A stretch of 64,000 nucleotides of DNA from CATOSP01 sp965197545 (GTDB taxonomy: Bacteria; Chloroflexota; Dehalococcoidia; Lucifugimonadales; UBA3495). The number at the start of each line of letters is the position of its first letter. Positions within the stretch are counted from its first letter, which is position 1. A program made the translations under genes and the position numbers. The stretch is from assembly GCA_965197545.1 (NCBI GenBank), contig CBDANJ010000008.1, positions 124,001 through 188,000 on the forward strand. The letters run 5' to 3'. Below, one piece after another: positions 41,292-50,028 of the stretch. The notes beneath the pieces were generated by a model, which did no database searches, was not told the DNA's origin, and saw only the letters and a program-made list of their open reading frames with translations.

Positions 41292-41581
41292 CTATGAGCA
41301 AATCTGGTCATACAAGTCCACCCAAGTTGGATTACTTGTCTCTATTAACTCAATCTTCCATGCACGGTTCCATTTTTTGAGCTTTTTCTCGCGGCTTATA
41401 GCGCTATCCATAGACTCGTGGACCTCATGCCAAACTAGCCTATGAACACGATATCGCTTCGTGAATCCTTCCACAGGTCGTTCTTATGCTGCCAGACTCG
41501 TTGGACAAGGTTCGAGGTTGCGCCGATATACAGAGTGCCGTGAGGTTTGTTCGCAAGTATGTAGACGCAGGGGGTCCTCAT
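41292..41581 (-). pseudogene. GIY-YIG nuclease (UPF0213-like), 1-base deletion
   Basis: From ATG 41581 the frame reads TPCVYILANKPHGTLYIGAT and SNLVQRVWQHKNDL, which has the V-YI...-YIG motif and the Arg. The continuation EGFTKRYRVHRLVWHEVHES with REKKLKKWNRAWKIELI is in the next frame, ending at 41292. Total length is 290 bases, one short of 97 codons, so a single base is missing near 41476. It is inserted in the rnhB-yraN cluster between two copies of the palindromic repeat. Confidence 0.8.
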
Positions 41582-42288
41582 GTATGAAACCTCTGGATTC
41601 CCGCTTTCGCGGGAAAGACGGAGGATCTGAAATATAACCTAACCGTGGGTGACCCGCTGCGTTCGCCGGAAACGGTGCGCAACGGGCTGAATGAGCGGCG
41701 GTGGATCGGGCAGGGGCCCTTTTCGCGCAACAGGGCCAGGTGTTGGGCCGTGCCGTAGCCTTTGTTGCGGTCGAAGGCGTAACCGGGGTAACGCTGGTGC
41801 GCTTCCCCCATCATCCGGTCCCGGGCCACTTTGGCGACGATTGACGCGGCCGCTATGGACAGGCTGAGCCCATCGCCGCCGACGATTGTCTGAAAGGGGA
41901 AACGGCATTCCCGAATGGGAACGTAGTCCAACAGCAGGTAGGAAGGGTCCAGAGGGAGGCGGGCGACGGCCTCGAGCATCGCGTTGATGCACGCCGGACC
42001 GATCCCCACCCGGTCGATCTCGCCCGGCGCGATCTCGGCTACTCCGATGGCCAGGGCGTGAGTCTCTACCAATTCCACGGCATAGGACCGTTGCCGTGGG
42101 GACAGCTTCTTGCTGTCGTCCAGATGGGACGTCCAGGGTTCAGAGCAGTCCAAGTCCGGGGAGAAAACAACCGCGGCTGCGACCACGGGCCCGGCCAGCG
42201 GCCCGCGTCCCACCTCGTCCACGCCTGCCACTAGGGGAAATCCCTGCGCGTGAAGCTCCTGTTCTAGCGAGAAGTCCGGCACCCTCAC
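41578..42288 (-). CDS. rnhB: ribonuclease HII
   Basis: The start is GTG 42288 or 42282 behind GGAGGAGGG. The protein has VAGVDEVGRGPLAGPVVAAA (first Asp and Glu), LDDSKKLS, LLLDYVP and GDGLSLSIAAASIVAKVARD, the catalytic core of RNase HII. It removes RNA from RNA-DNA hybrids and single ribonucleotides. The normal end is near HRRSFSPLR. About 35 further residues (ending FPAKAGIQRFHT) come from reading through the palindromic repeat at 41594. The gene is 43 bases after mnmA on the same strand. Confidence 0.92.
   Translation of the reverse strand: MRVPDFSLEQELHAQGFPLVAGVDEVGRGPLAGPVVAAAVVFSPDLDCSEPWTSHLDDSKKLSPRQRSYAVELVETHALAIGVAEIAPGEIDRVGIGPACINAMLEAVARLPLDPSYLLLDYVPIRECRFPFQTIVGGDGLSLSIAAASIVAKVARDRMMGEAHQRYPGYAFDRNKGYGTAQHLALLREKGPCPIHRRSFSPLRTVSGERSGSPTVRLYFRSSVFPAKAGIQRFHT
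41594..41620. repeat. interspersed palindromic repeat, copy 2
   Basis: TGGATTCCCGCTTTCGCGGG then AAAGACG, the reverse orientation of the copy at 41246. It encodes the end of the rnhB frame. Confidence 0.8.
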
Positions 42289-42331
42289 CCCTCCTCCGGA
42301 GCTTCTAATCAAGGCTGAGAAACGCCTTAGA

Positions 42332-43444
42332 CTAGGCCCCCGACAAAACCGGCCATTCAGATTGACCAAGCTCCACGTGGGAACTCTCGATGATCCCTCC
42401 GCCGAGCAGGACGTTGCCCTGGTAGAAAACTGCGGCCTGTCCGGGGGTCAGCGCCCGTTGGGGTTCGTGGAAGCACACCAGGGCCTCTTCACCCTGGGGA
42501 TAAAGGACCGCCTGGGCTTCCTTGGACTTGTATCTAATCTTGACCGAGACCTCCACTGGTCCGGCCGGTACTAAACCCGAAGTGTAATTGACCCTGGAGA
42601 CGCGGAACTGGCCGCGGTTGAGGGCCGATTCGGGTCCAACGACAACCCGGCGGGTGTCTGCGTCCAAACTGATCACGTACAGGGGCTCGCCCACCTGGAT
42701 GCCTATCCCCCGGCGTTGCCCTACAGTGAAGAACTCGATGCCTTTATGCTGCCCCAGGACCTTGCCATCAAGGTCCACGATCTCCCCAGGCATGGAAGTG
42801 ATGTGCTGTCGGAGATAGGCTTTGTAATCGCCCAACGGAATGAAGCAGATATCTTGACTATCAGGCTTGTCCGCGTTGGGGAATACGGCATCCCGGGCCA
42901 TCCGGCGGATCTCGCTTTTTGCGTAGGCTCCCACTGGCATCAGGGTGTGGTCCATCTCATCCTGGCCCATGCCGAAGAGAACGTAGGACTGGTCCTTATC
43001 GGTGTCAATTCCCTTTTTGAGTAGCCAGCCTTCGGTCCCTCGGACTATCTGGGCGTAGTGGCCTGTCGCCACCCACCCGGCGTCCAGCGCCCTGGCGCGG
43101 TTAACCAGGAAGTTGAACTTGATCTTATCGTTACACGCGATGCACGGATGGGGTGTGCGGCCTCTCTGGTACTCGGCGGTAAAGTAGTCGATGACGTGGG
43201 ACTGGAACTGCTCTTGGACGTTCAGCACGTAATGGGGAATGCCGAGGCGGCGGCACACTGCGCGGGCGTCTTCCACGTCGTCAAGGGTGCAGCAGCCCTG
43301 ATAATTGGCGGGCAATTCGGCTTGGTCGAGACTGTAGAGCTTCATGGTAACGCCAACCACGTCAAAACCCTGGCGCTGCAAGAGTAACGCCGCTACTGAC
43401 GAGTCCACGCCGCCGCTCATGGCTACAACAACCTTTTCCGGCAT
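42332..43444 (-). CDS. mnmA: tRNA-specific 2-thiouridylase
   Basis: The start is ATG 43444 with GGAG seven bases upstream. The 370-residue protein has the PP-loop VVVAMSGGVDSSVAALLLQR, catalytic Cys in HPCIACNDKIKF and the second Cys in DSQDICFIPLGDY. A C-terminal GQRRGIGIQVGEPLYVI and beta-barrel part follow. It forms s2U34 in tRNAs for Lys, Glu and Gln using a sulfur relay. It heads an mnmA-rnhB-yraN run. Confidence 0.95.
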   Translation of the reverse strand: MPEKVVVAMSGGVDSSVAALLLQRQGFDVVGVTMKLYSLDQAELPANYQGCCTLDDVEDARAVCRRLGIPHYVLNVQEQFQSHVIDYFTAEYQRGRTPHPCIACNDKIKFNFLVNRARALDAGWVATGHYAQIVRGTEGWLLKKGIDTDKDQSYVLFGMGQDEMDHTLMPVGAYAKSEIRRMARDAVFPNADKPDSQDICFIPLGDYKAYLRQHITSMPGEIVDLDGKVLGQHKGIEFFTVGQRRGIGIQVGEPLYVISLDADTRRVVVGPESALNRGQFRVSRVNYTSGLVPAGPVEVSVKIRYKSKEAQAVLYPQGEEALVCFHEPQRALTPGQAAVFYQGNVLLGGGIIESSHVELGQSEWPVLSGA

Positions 43445-43577
43445 CGTCAAGCTCCTATCCTTTATCCAGCCTAGCACGGCGCCGAGTTTGGACACAACCG
43501 GGAGGACTGAAAATACACGGCGTTGTTGCAACTACGCATAACCTCTTCGACAATTCCATCCAACTGTTTGCAAGCCC

Positions 43578-43820
43578 TCAGCGAAGGGCATCCAGAAATT
43601 CGTCCAGAGAAATGTCAAGGAGCGCTAGGATACTTCTCAATGTGCCACGCGGGACCTCGCGTCTGCGAAGGACTACCGGCGCGGAGAGGACACGGCCTCC
43701 CACATTCCGATAATAAGACTGGTGGCTGCCCCGGTTTGGCCTGCCGGGATAACAGCCCAGTCGCTCCAAGGCGCGTGTGAGTTGCGAACTGGAGCATAGC
43801 GGGAGGCGTCTAAACTGCAC
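43578..43820 (-). CDS. HicA-family toxin
   Basis: Starts at GTG 43820, overlapping the end of the hicB gene by 11 bases. The 80-residue protein reads RLPLCSSSQLTRALERLGCY, RPNRGSHQSYYR (catalytic His) and VPRGTLRSILALLDISLDEF. This is the dsRBD-like HicA fold, a ribosome-independent mRNA interferase. The order is antitoxin first, unlike the hicAB at 36209. Confidence 0.8.
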   Translation of the reverse strand: MQFRRLPLCSSSQLTRALERLGCYPGRPNRGSHQSYYRNVGGRVLSAPVVLRRREVPRGTLRSILALLDISLDEFLDALR

Positions 43821-44136
43821 TTGTCAGCGGGATGTTACGGGAATAGGTAGTAAAGACCTTTCCCGGCGTCACCCTTATGTATATTCCATCGAACGCCGGG
43901 GGGCCTACGTCGATTCGGATATTCCGCTCCCTGAGCGCCCGCAGCAACTCGCCGGTATCTTCCAATGCTTCCAAATGCACCTCTATCGCCTCTCCCAGAT
44001 TCTCCAGAGCTTCCTCCATCGTGTCGCCACAGCTCGCCGAACCCAACTCGCGGCAGTAGGATGCAAACTGGTCTCCTTCCTTTTCCACGTAACCTGTCAA
44101 AAGGACATACCCGTAGATTGTTTCGTCCCCGGCCAT
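43810..44136 (-). CDS. HicB-family antitoxin
   Basis: ATG 44136 with AAGGAG seven bases before. The 108-residue protein has YGYVLLTGYVEKEGDQFASY, CRELGSASCGDTMEEALENL and GEAIEVHLEALEDTGELLRA, a HicB-like RNase H fold. A variable tail follows with no clear DNA-binding domain. It pairs with the HicA encoded directly downstream. Confidence 0.8.
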   Translation of the reverse strand: MAGDETIYGYVLLTGYVEKEGDQFASYCRELGSASCGDTMEEALENLGEAIEVHLEALEDTGELLRALRERNIRIDVGPPAFDGIYIRVTPGKVFTTYSRNIPLTSAV

Positions 44137-44413
44137 CGGTCCGCTCCTTAATTCCAGGTTGAGTTGCCCGCATCCAGCATAGCACGGCCCCAGACTGTAA
44201 GGGATAACCCATGTCATACACTCCCAAGTAGCTACCACAGCCGTCAAGCGTTAAACTGGCAATAAATCATTACTTGGTGGGACTGGTGGTGACATTTTGG
44301 GTTTTGCGGAACAGCCCGGTATACACGTTTTCATTGTTGGCTTCCTGATGATATGAGTGCTTTGTCCAATTTAGTTCGACAACATTGATAAAGAATCGCC
44401 ATGCTATTCACAC

Positions 44414-44719
44414 ATGATGCTTCGAGATCCCCAAGGTCACTCAGTATGGCTACCCGTCGAGCGTTGGGAGCATATTATTGAAAACCATCCCGGCATGATG
44501 GAATTCCCCAGGACTATAGGTGAGACGCTCCAGCGTCCCGACGCTGTGCGAAGATCAAATAGCGACCCGGACACCGTAGAGCTATACTACAAGCGGTTTC
44601 CTGGTACGTTGACCGGCAACAACAGGTGGGTGTGTGTAGTGGTAAAGCGCCTCGAGGACGACGCTCTCCTTCTCACTGCCTACGTTACTGACGCCATCAA
44701 AGAGGGTGAAGAGGTATGA
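44414..44719 (+). CDS. PBECR-type nuclease-like toxin
   Basis: The 101-residue protein starts MMLRDPQGHSVWLPVERWEH, with HIIENHPGM, TIGETLQRPDAVRRSNSD, ELYYKRF and WVCVVVKRLEDDALLLTAYV. This pattern (W-x-HI, P-x-x-V, Y, VVVK, TAY) fits the PBECR group related to Barnase/EndoU/ColicinE5/RelE nucleases. It overlaps the next gene (DUF2283-like) by four bases (ATGA), the arrangement of a toxin-antitoxin pair. The role is inferred. Confidence 0.65.
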   Translation: MMLRDPQGHSVWLPVERWEHIIENHPGMMEFPRTIGETLQRPDAVRRSNSDPDTVELYYKRFPGTLTGNNRWVCVVVKRLEDDALLLTAYVTDAIKEGEEV

Positions 44720-44949
44720 GCGAAATTGATAAAGTAAACGTCTGGTTAGACAAAGAAGGGAATTTCCTGGATGTAACCTGGGGGTTCGGCCACACTTATT
44801 ACGCCGCAACTGAGGACAACCGGGTTATGGTTTTGGTAGACACGGAAGGCAATATCCAAGGGTTCAAAATTGATGATATATGCAGCTTTCAGGGGGAGTT
44901 CATCAAGGCAACCTTGCACCCGGTTAATCCCCAGATCAAGACTGCCTAA
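44716..44949 (+). CDS. DUF2283-like small protein, possible antitoxin
   Basis: The 77 residues contain KVNVWLDKEGNFLDVTWGFG, RVMVLVDTEGNIQGFKID, a repeated beta pattern similar to DUF2283 (VxxDxEGNIxGFxI). Translation is coupled to the nuclease-like gene upstream. It is likely the partner that controls it. A LLM oxidoreductase gene follows 12 bases later and may be co-transcribed. Confidence 0.65.
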   Translation: MSEIDKVNVWLDKEGNFLDVTWGFGHTYYAATEDNRVMVLVDTEGNIQGFKIDDICSFQGEFIKATLHPVNPQIKTA

Positions 44950-44961
44950 AGGAGAAGCGAC

Positions 44962-45915
44962 ATGCCGACCACTTTCGGATGCTCTCTACCCAGCAGGGGC
45001 CCTATGTCCAGCCCGGAGGGGTTGCGAACTCTGGCCCGAACCGCGGAACAGGCCGGGTTCGAATCTGTATGGGTCAGCGACCACATCATCTTGCCCCGCC
45101 AGGTCGAATCTTTTTACCCCTATGCTGCTGACGGCGTGGCCACATTCCGGCCCGACGAGCCGTACTACGAGCCGCTGGCGGCGCTGAACTTCCTGGCCGG
45201 TTGCACGGAACGGGTCAGGTTGGGTACCCACGTGCTGATCCTTCCCTACCGCAACCCGGTCCTGACCGCCAAGATTCTCTCAACCCTGGACGTACTCTCA
45301 GGCGGGCGTGTAATCCTCGGGGCCGGAGTGGGCTGGATGGAAGAGGAGTTCCAGGCATTGGGGCTGGACACCTATCACGAGCGCGGTGCGGTGACCGACG
45401 AGTATATCCGGCTTTACAAAGAGTTATGGACCAACGACCGGCCGAAGTTCGAGGGTAAGTATTACCAGCTATCCGGGGCCGGGTTCCAGCCCAAGCCGGT
45501 CCAAAAGCCTCACATTCCTATCTGGATTGGAGGCCATACCGGACCGGCGATCCGCCGCGCGGCCAAATATGGCGACGGATGGATGCCCATCGGCCTGCGG
45601 CCACCAGCGATTCTGGAACCGGAGGAGTTCGGCGGCCTCGTGGCCCGGCTCCGCCGGCAGACCGTTAGGGCCGGGCGCGATGAAGACGCGGTCGCGCTGT
45701 GCTTCAGCACCAACGTAGCGTTTGACGATGCCTCCGGTACAGACCGCCGTATGATGACCGGCGTCCCAGAGCAGATCGCCGCCGACCTTCGCCAATACCA
45801 GGACCTCGGCGTGAGAAATTTCATCCTTAGCATTCCTGGCGACAGCGCATCCGAGATGCAGGAAAACATGGACCGGTTTTCCAGTCAGGTGAAACCCCTT
45901 ATACCCCAGGAGTGA
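44962..45915 (+). CDS. LLM-class F420/FMN-dependent oxidoreductase
   Basis: ATG 44962 with AAAGGAG. The 317-residue protein has RTAEQAGFESVWVSDHIILP, VRLGTHVLILPYRNPVLTAK, STLDVLSGGRVILGAGVGWM, EEEFQALGLD and PHIPIWIGGHTGPAIRRAAK. These are diagnostic of F420-dependent luciferase-like enzymes. It oxidises or reduces an unknown substrate. It is followed nine bases later by a PEP-mutase-family lyase, so the two probably act in one pathway. Confidence 0.9.
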   Translation: MPTTFGCSLPSRGPMSSPEGLRTLARTAEQAGFESVWVSDHIILPRQVESFYPYAADGVATFRPDEPYYEPLAALNFLAGCTERVRLGTHVLILPYRNPVLTAKILSTLDVLSGGRVILGAGVGWMEEEFQALGLDTYHERGAVTDEYIRLYKELWTNDRPKFEGKYYQLSGAGFQPKPVQKPHIPIWIGGHTGPAIRRAAKYGDGWMPIGLRPPAILEPEEFGGLVARLRRQTVRAGRDEDAVALCFSTNVAFDDASGTDRRMMTGVPEQIAADLRQYQDLGVRNFILSIPGDSASEMQENMDRFSSQVKPLIPQE

Positions 45916-45924
45916 GGTGACGCA

Positions 45925-46812
45925 ATGACCGTAAGGACCGACCTAAGGGCCAAGCTAAACTCTGGGCAGCCCATAGTTGCGCCGGGGGCCTACGACCCCA
46001 TCTCGGCCCGGCTCGTGGAGTCGCTGGGATTCGAGACCATCTATACCGGCGGTTACATGAGCGGCGCGCATTTGGCGGTGACCGAGCCGTTGATGACCAT
46101 GACCGAGCAGATAGCAGTCGCGGAGAAAGTGGCGCGTTCGGTACCGCTTCCGGTTATTTGCGACGCCGACGCGGGCTATGGCGAGCCGGTACACGCCATG
46201 CACACGGTCCGTTCCTTCGAGGCTTCGGGAATCGCCGCGATCCACATCGAAGACCAGTTTTTCCCCAAGCGGGCCTCTTACCATGCTGGACTCGAACACG
46301 TTATCCCGATGGACGAGTTTCTGGAGAAGATACAGTATGCCCTGCGTGCCCGCACCGATCCCGACTTTCTAATCATTGGCCGCACCGACGCCTTCACTGC
46401 TGTTGAAGGGGACATGGACGAAGCCATCCGGCGGGGTAACGCCCTCCGCGACCTGGGCGTTGACGTGGTGATGCCTCGCGGCGTTCGCAGCCGCGAGGAC
46501 CTGGACACCTTCCGCAAAGGTGTCGCCGACGTGCCGTTGGTGGTTATAGCCGGCGCAGACGACATTACGGTCGAGGAATATACCGGCCTGGGCTACCAGA
46601 TGATGATTTACGCCACCTCACCCATCATCGCCGCTGTGGACGGGTTCCGGCGCGTCTACACGAGCCTGCGAGACACTGGACACATCGGGATAAACGCGCC
46701 CCAGGTGGCGGAGATGCGCGCCGAGGTCGAAGCCCTAATCAGCCTCCCCGAGTACCAGGAAGTGGAAGCCCAGACCACAGAAAGGGAGTTCCAAGACCGC
46801 ACGGGGCATTAG
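45925..46812 (+). CDS. isocitrate lyase/PEP mutase family protein, no catalytic Cys
   Basis: A 295-residue TIM-barrel enzyme with PGAYDPISARLVESLGFETI, PLPVICDADAGYGEPVHAMH, AAIHIEDQFFPKR and IIGRTDAF. Metal-binding Asp and Glu are present (CDADAGYG, HIEDQ). The loop that reads K(K/R)CGH in isocitrate and methylisocitrate lyases is KRASYHAG here, without Cys, so it is probably a decarboxylase, hydrolase or another C-C/C-P enzyme of the superfamily. GAGGTGACGCA precedes the ATG. Compare the paralogue at 51231. Confidence 0.88.
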   Translation: MTVRTDLRAKLNSGQPIVAPGAYDPISARLVESLGFETIYTGGYMSGAHLAVTEPLMTMTEQIAVAEKVARSVPLPVICDADAGYGEPVHAMHTVRSFEASGIAAIHIEDQFFPKRASYHAGLEHVIPMDEFLEKIQYALRARTDPDFLIIGRTDAFTAVEGDMDEAIRRGNALRDLGVDVVMPRGVRSREDLDTFRKGVADVPLVVIAGADDITVEEYTGLGYQMMIYATSPIIAAVDGFRRVYTSLRDTGHIGINAPQVAEMRAEVEALISLPEYQEVEAQTTEREFQDRTGH

Positions 46813-46870
46813 AAATTCCCCCGGCCGCCGGGACCGCTTTTCATCCGCTTCCCCGAAAGGACTTTCGCGT

Positions 46871-48172
46871 ATGGATATAGGCAACGCGCCGTCCGGCGCT
46901 TCGGCTCCCGCGCCGTGATTTGGAAAGCTGCTGCTGGTCTCCCTCCTGGTCATGTTGAACCTGCCGGCGATTATCACCGGCGCCACCGGCATGGACCAGT
47001 ATGGATTCTTCACCCTTGGCCCGGTGGCGGCCCGTCCCTGGCCGCTGGCGCTTTCAATTGCCCTGAGCACATCCGCCGCCGGGGCCGGTTATCTGGTCTA
47101 CCGGCTATTGCGGATGAGGCGGACCTGGTTCAGCGGCAGCATTAGATATGGGTCATATCATCGCAACGCCCTGCTTTTTGGGGTCCCGGTCGGAATTGCC
47201 TTCGCTCCGTCATTCTTTCTTACCGGCTACAACGACAAACCCATCATGGTGGCGGTGGCCGGAATCATGGCCACTTCCCTCTGTGTCATCGCCGCCCTCA
47301 ATGACCGCGAGACTCTCCTTGACTCCGCAATGGCCCGCGTCTGGTTCGTTGCCTGCATCGCCTTTATCCTGGTATTCCTGGTACTGTCCATGTCGGCAAT
47401 GTTAGTGTTGTATTTCGTAGACCACTCCCCTTCTGCAGGCAACTTTTTCTGGTCCTGGGAGTTCGCTTGGAGCGATTTGGGATACCCGGCAGAAGAGTTT
47501 AGCCAGCGGCGCCGAAGCGGTCTGCTAGCCTTTACGCTCATGGCAAGCTGCTACATGACAGTCGCCCTCGGCGGCTCCCTGTTGGGAGGAATCCTGGGAT
47601 GGGCCAGGCCCGGCGTGGAGAAGGGTTCCGGCCCTGAAGCGCCGGATGGCGGTCTTGCCGATCCGGCCGGGCCGCTCCCCAACTGGCTGGACGGCAGGCA
47701 AGATGCCCCCCAAGGCCCGCCGGAGTTTGTGGCAGCGCTGAACGGAGAGGAAGCCCCAATCAGCCGAAGCCAGTATCGATACCTGCTCGCCGAAAAAGAC
47801 CGCCTTCTACCCGATACCGGCCTACTGGTGGATAAAGTCTCAGGAAGCGTGTTCGTCAGAGGGTTCAGCGGCCCTTGGAAAAAGGTTGCCTTCAGGGGAC
47901 GCAAGGGGCCGTTCTTGCTGCTGTGCATCTACGCCCGGCATCCGGGAAGGCGGTTCACCATCGGGGAGTTGGAAACCCTGTTGGGGATGGAGTTGCCGGA
48001 CCGGGCGGATTTCAACGTTACCGACTTTTTCAACCAATTGCAGAGGAAGCCGCTCGTTCCCGTCGAGCGGGATGAGGAGGGTTCATATATTCCGGAGCCG
48101 GTCAGGGTCTGTTTTCTGGACCCCCGGGCCGAATCTTCGGCTAACTCCCCCTCCACCATGAGACCCCGATGA
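46871..48172 (+). CDS. membrane protein with C-terminal cytoplasmic domain, in-frame TGA near start
   Basis: The best start signal (GAAAGGA) is before ATG 46871, but TGA follows at codon 16 (46916). The same frame resumes FGKLLLVSLLVMLNLPA, the first membrane helix, and is open to 48172. The fallback start is ATG 46952, giving 406 residues but cutting the helix. About four or five further TM segments follow (ALLFGVPVGIAFAPSFFLTG, VWFVACIAFILVFLVLSMSA, LMASCYMTVALGGSLLGGIL). The cytoplasmic tail (GPFLLLCIYARHPGRRFTIG, FNVTDFFNQLQRK) resembles a winged helix. It could be a membrane-bound regulator; the family is unknown. Confidence 0.65.
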
Positions 48173-48332
48173 CTGCCTCCTCATAAGGCTATCCTAACCG
48201 TATCCTAGCAATGTTCCTCTTTTCTTCCCGTATTCCGGCGTCCTAAGATGGGAAGGAGCTAGTGGTCCGTCACTGTTGGATAGAAGGGTAAGAGAGTTTC
48301 ATCCGGAAGCGTTCTGTGTGGTCGTACATTCC

Positions 48333-48358
48333 TGGATTCCGGCCTTCGCCCGAATGAC
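48333..48358. repeat. interspersed palindromic repeat, diverged copy
   Basis: TGGATTCCGGCCTTCGCCCG then AATGAC, a diverged version of the 41594 repeat between two membrane-protein genes. Confidence 0.65.
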
Positions 48359-48450
48359 GGGACATATCCAGACCCTCTTCGACCCATCGTTTCAAAGATG
48401 TTGGACTACTAGCAGTTAGAATCATTCAAAATAGCGTCGGGAGGATGATT

Positions 48451-49425
48451 ATGCGAGAGCCAGAACAGTTCGTTATTCCCGCCCTTGGCGTCTTGGTGCT
48501 ACTGTCTGTCTTTATCCTTGGGACGGGTTTCTACTCGTTGGCGTACCCGGTTATCCTGGGAGTGCTGGGATTAGCAGCGATTGGGACCTTTTTCCTGCCG
48601 CCGGCGGTCCAGGTGGAGCTGCGAATTGCCATTTCCGGCCTGGGGTTGCTGACCCTGATTTTCATGTTTAGCTCCCTAGGTTTCTGGCTGGCATTAATCG
48701 GCTTCGGGGCAATCGGAGCCTTGCAGATTCGGCATCGCGGTGTTTTGCAGAAGTCTCTTCACACTGTCGAATGGTTGAAAACATTGCAATTGGGACAGGG
48801 TGGGGCAGGAACAGTCACGTTCCAAGCCGAGACCGGCGAGGCCACCGCAGCGGCCCAACCGGTGGTATCCGCCCAGTCTGGCGCATCGCGGGGAGGAGGT
48901 ATGGTAAACATAGGGGGTATTGGGGCTATGGTCCTGGGCATCATTGTACTGTTGTCTTTCCTCCTCCCTTGGCTTACATTCTCCGCCTCCGCCGGTGGCC
49001 TGATCGGCGGCGGTTTGTCCGTCGTCGGAGAGGAGATTGATCATACAGAGAGGTTTTCGGGATTGACATTGGTCAGAGCGTCCACGGAGGCCGCTGGCTA
49101 CGGGGATGATTTGGCCGCTTTTTACATTGTGCCTGCGGTCGCCGGGGCCATTGCAGTGTTGGCGGTGCTGGGTATCGCATCAATCGCTTTACCACGGATT
49201 GTGCCGATAATAGCGGGCTTTGCCGGAGTGGCAATAATGGCGCTCCTTCTCGTTGGGTTCATTATGGCGCTCTCCGAAATCAAGTCCAGTGAATTCGGGA
49301 GGTACCTGGAGCTTGGTTCCAGGTTTGGGTTAAATGTGGATGTCAGCCTGGGAACCGGTTTTTGGCTGGCCTTCCTGGCCTTCCTGCTAATGGCAGTTTT
49401 ACAGCTAGTAGTACGAAATCGTTGA
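48451..49425 (+). CDS. polytopic membrane protein of unknown function
   Basis: The start is ATG 48451; the ATG six bases upstream touches the Shine-Dalgarno (GGGAGG) and is too close. The 324 residues have about seven TM segments. Three or four precede a hydrophilic loop (residues about 100-150, rich in Gly/Ala/Gln), and the rest follow it (IGAMVLGIIVLLSFLLPWLT, VPAVAGAIAVLAVLGIASIA, IVPIIAGFAGVAIMALLLVG, LAFLAFLLMAVLQLVV). A periplasmic loop with HTERFSGLTLV lies between. No family is recognised. Confidence 0.7.
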   Translation: MREPEQFVIPALGVLVLLSVFILGTGFYSLAYPVILGVLGLAAIGTFFLPPAVQVELRIAISGLGLLTLIFMFSSLGFWLALIGFGAIGALQIRHRGVLQKSLHTVEWLKTLQLGQGGAGTVTFQAETGEATAAAQPVVSAQSGASRGGGMVNIGGIGAMVLGIIVLLSFLLPWLTFSASAGGLIGGGLSVVGEEIDHTERFSGLTLVRASTEAAGYGDDLAAFYIVPAVAGAIAVLAVLGIASIALPRIVPIIAGFAGVAIMALLLVGFIMALSEIKSSEFGRYLELGSRFGLNVDVSLGTGFWLAFLAFLLMAVLQLVVRNR

Positions 49426-49637
49426 AATGATGAGTAATTTGGTTGGCCGGATTGCTCGGCGCAAGCGCCTAATCGCGAACCTACCCTCAATAACCATCCT
49501 TCAGTTCAAGTAAGTTGGACTACTAGCTGGCTTTTTTATCCTCTTGTTGCTGCACGTATTGGCTGCCGGAGCGGCGGTCTACTTGATATAGTCCCGGGGA
49601 GAGGAAGGGTCTGGAAATTCGAGCCACAGAGGACATA

Positions 49638-49871
49638 TTGAACAAGGCCGGGATTTTTCTCGTGTACTGCGGCGCAGGCGCTCCCGCAGTCCCTTCCGCT
49701 ATCCCTGCTGAGGGTCTTAGTGAGCTTGAGCAGCTGATTATGGAGCGCATAGGCCAGGGGGATGGGAACGTATCGGTCAGCGCCCTTGCCAATGAACTCG
49801 GTGTACCTGGTGAATCCGTCCGGAAAACGATTGAAGACTTGGCCAGCCGGGGGGTCATCAGTCTTGACTAA
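49638..49871 (+). CDS. small winged-helix-like protein, probably N-terminally damaged
   Basis: TTG 49638 starts 77 residues ending in ELEQLIMERIGQGDGNVSVS, ALANELGVPGESVRKTIEDL, ASRGVISLD, a clear winged helix. The same frame is open upstream (RVWKFEPQRTYL). About 100 bases before, in another frame, is a membrane helix (AGFFILLLLHVLAAGAAVYL). A membrane-anchored regulator split by a frameshift is a reasonable reading, but it is not proven. Confidence 0.45.
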   Translation: MNKAGIFLVYCGAGAPAVPSAIPAEGLSELEQLIMERIGQGDGNVSVSALANELGVPGESVRKTIEDLASRGVISLD

Positions 49872-50028
49872 GCCGGCCCTCAACCTCTCCATTCAAGTCA
49901 AGGTTCCCCCTTGGCTCGTAGGGGCAACAGCCCTCAGCTCAATCCGCACCCTCCCAGGCAAGCCTGCGGCCGACGTAAGAAGGGACTTTCGACTCACCCC
50001 TCGCAGGGTAGCCCCGCTGGCCTGCCAG

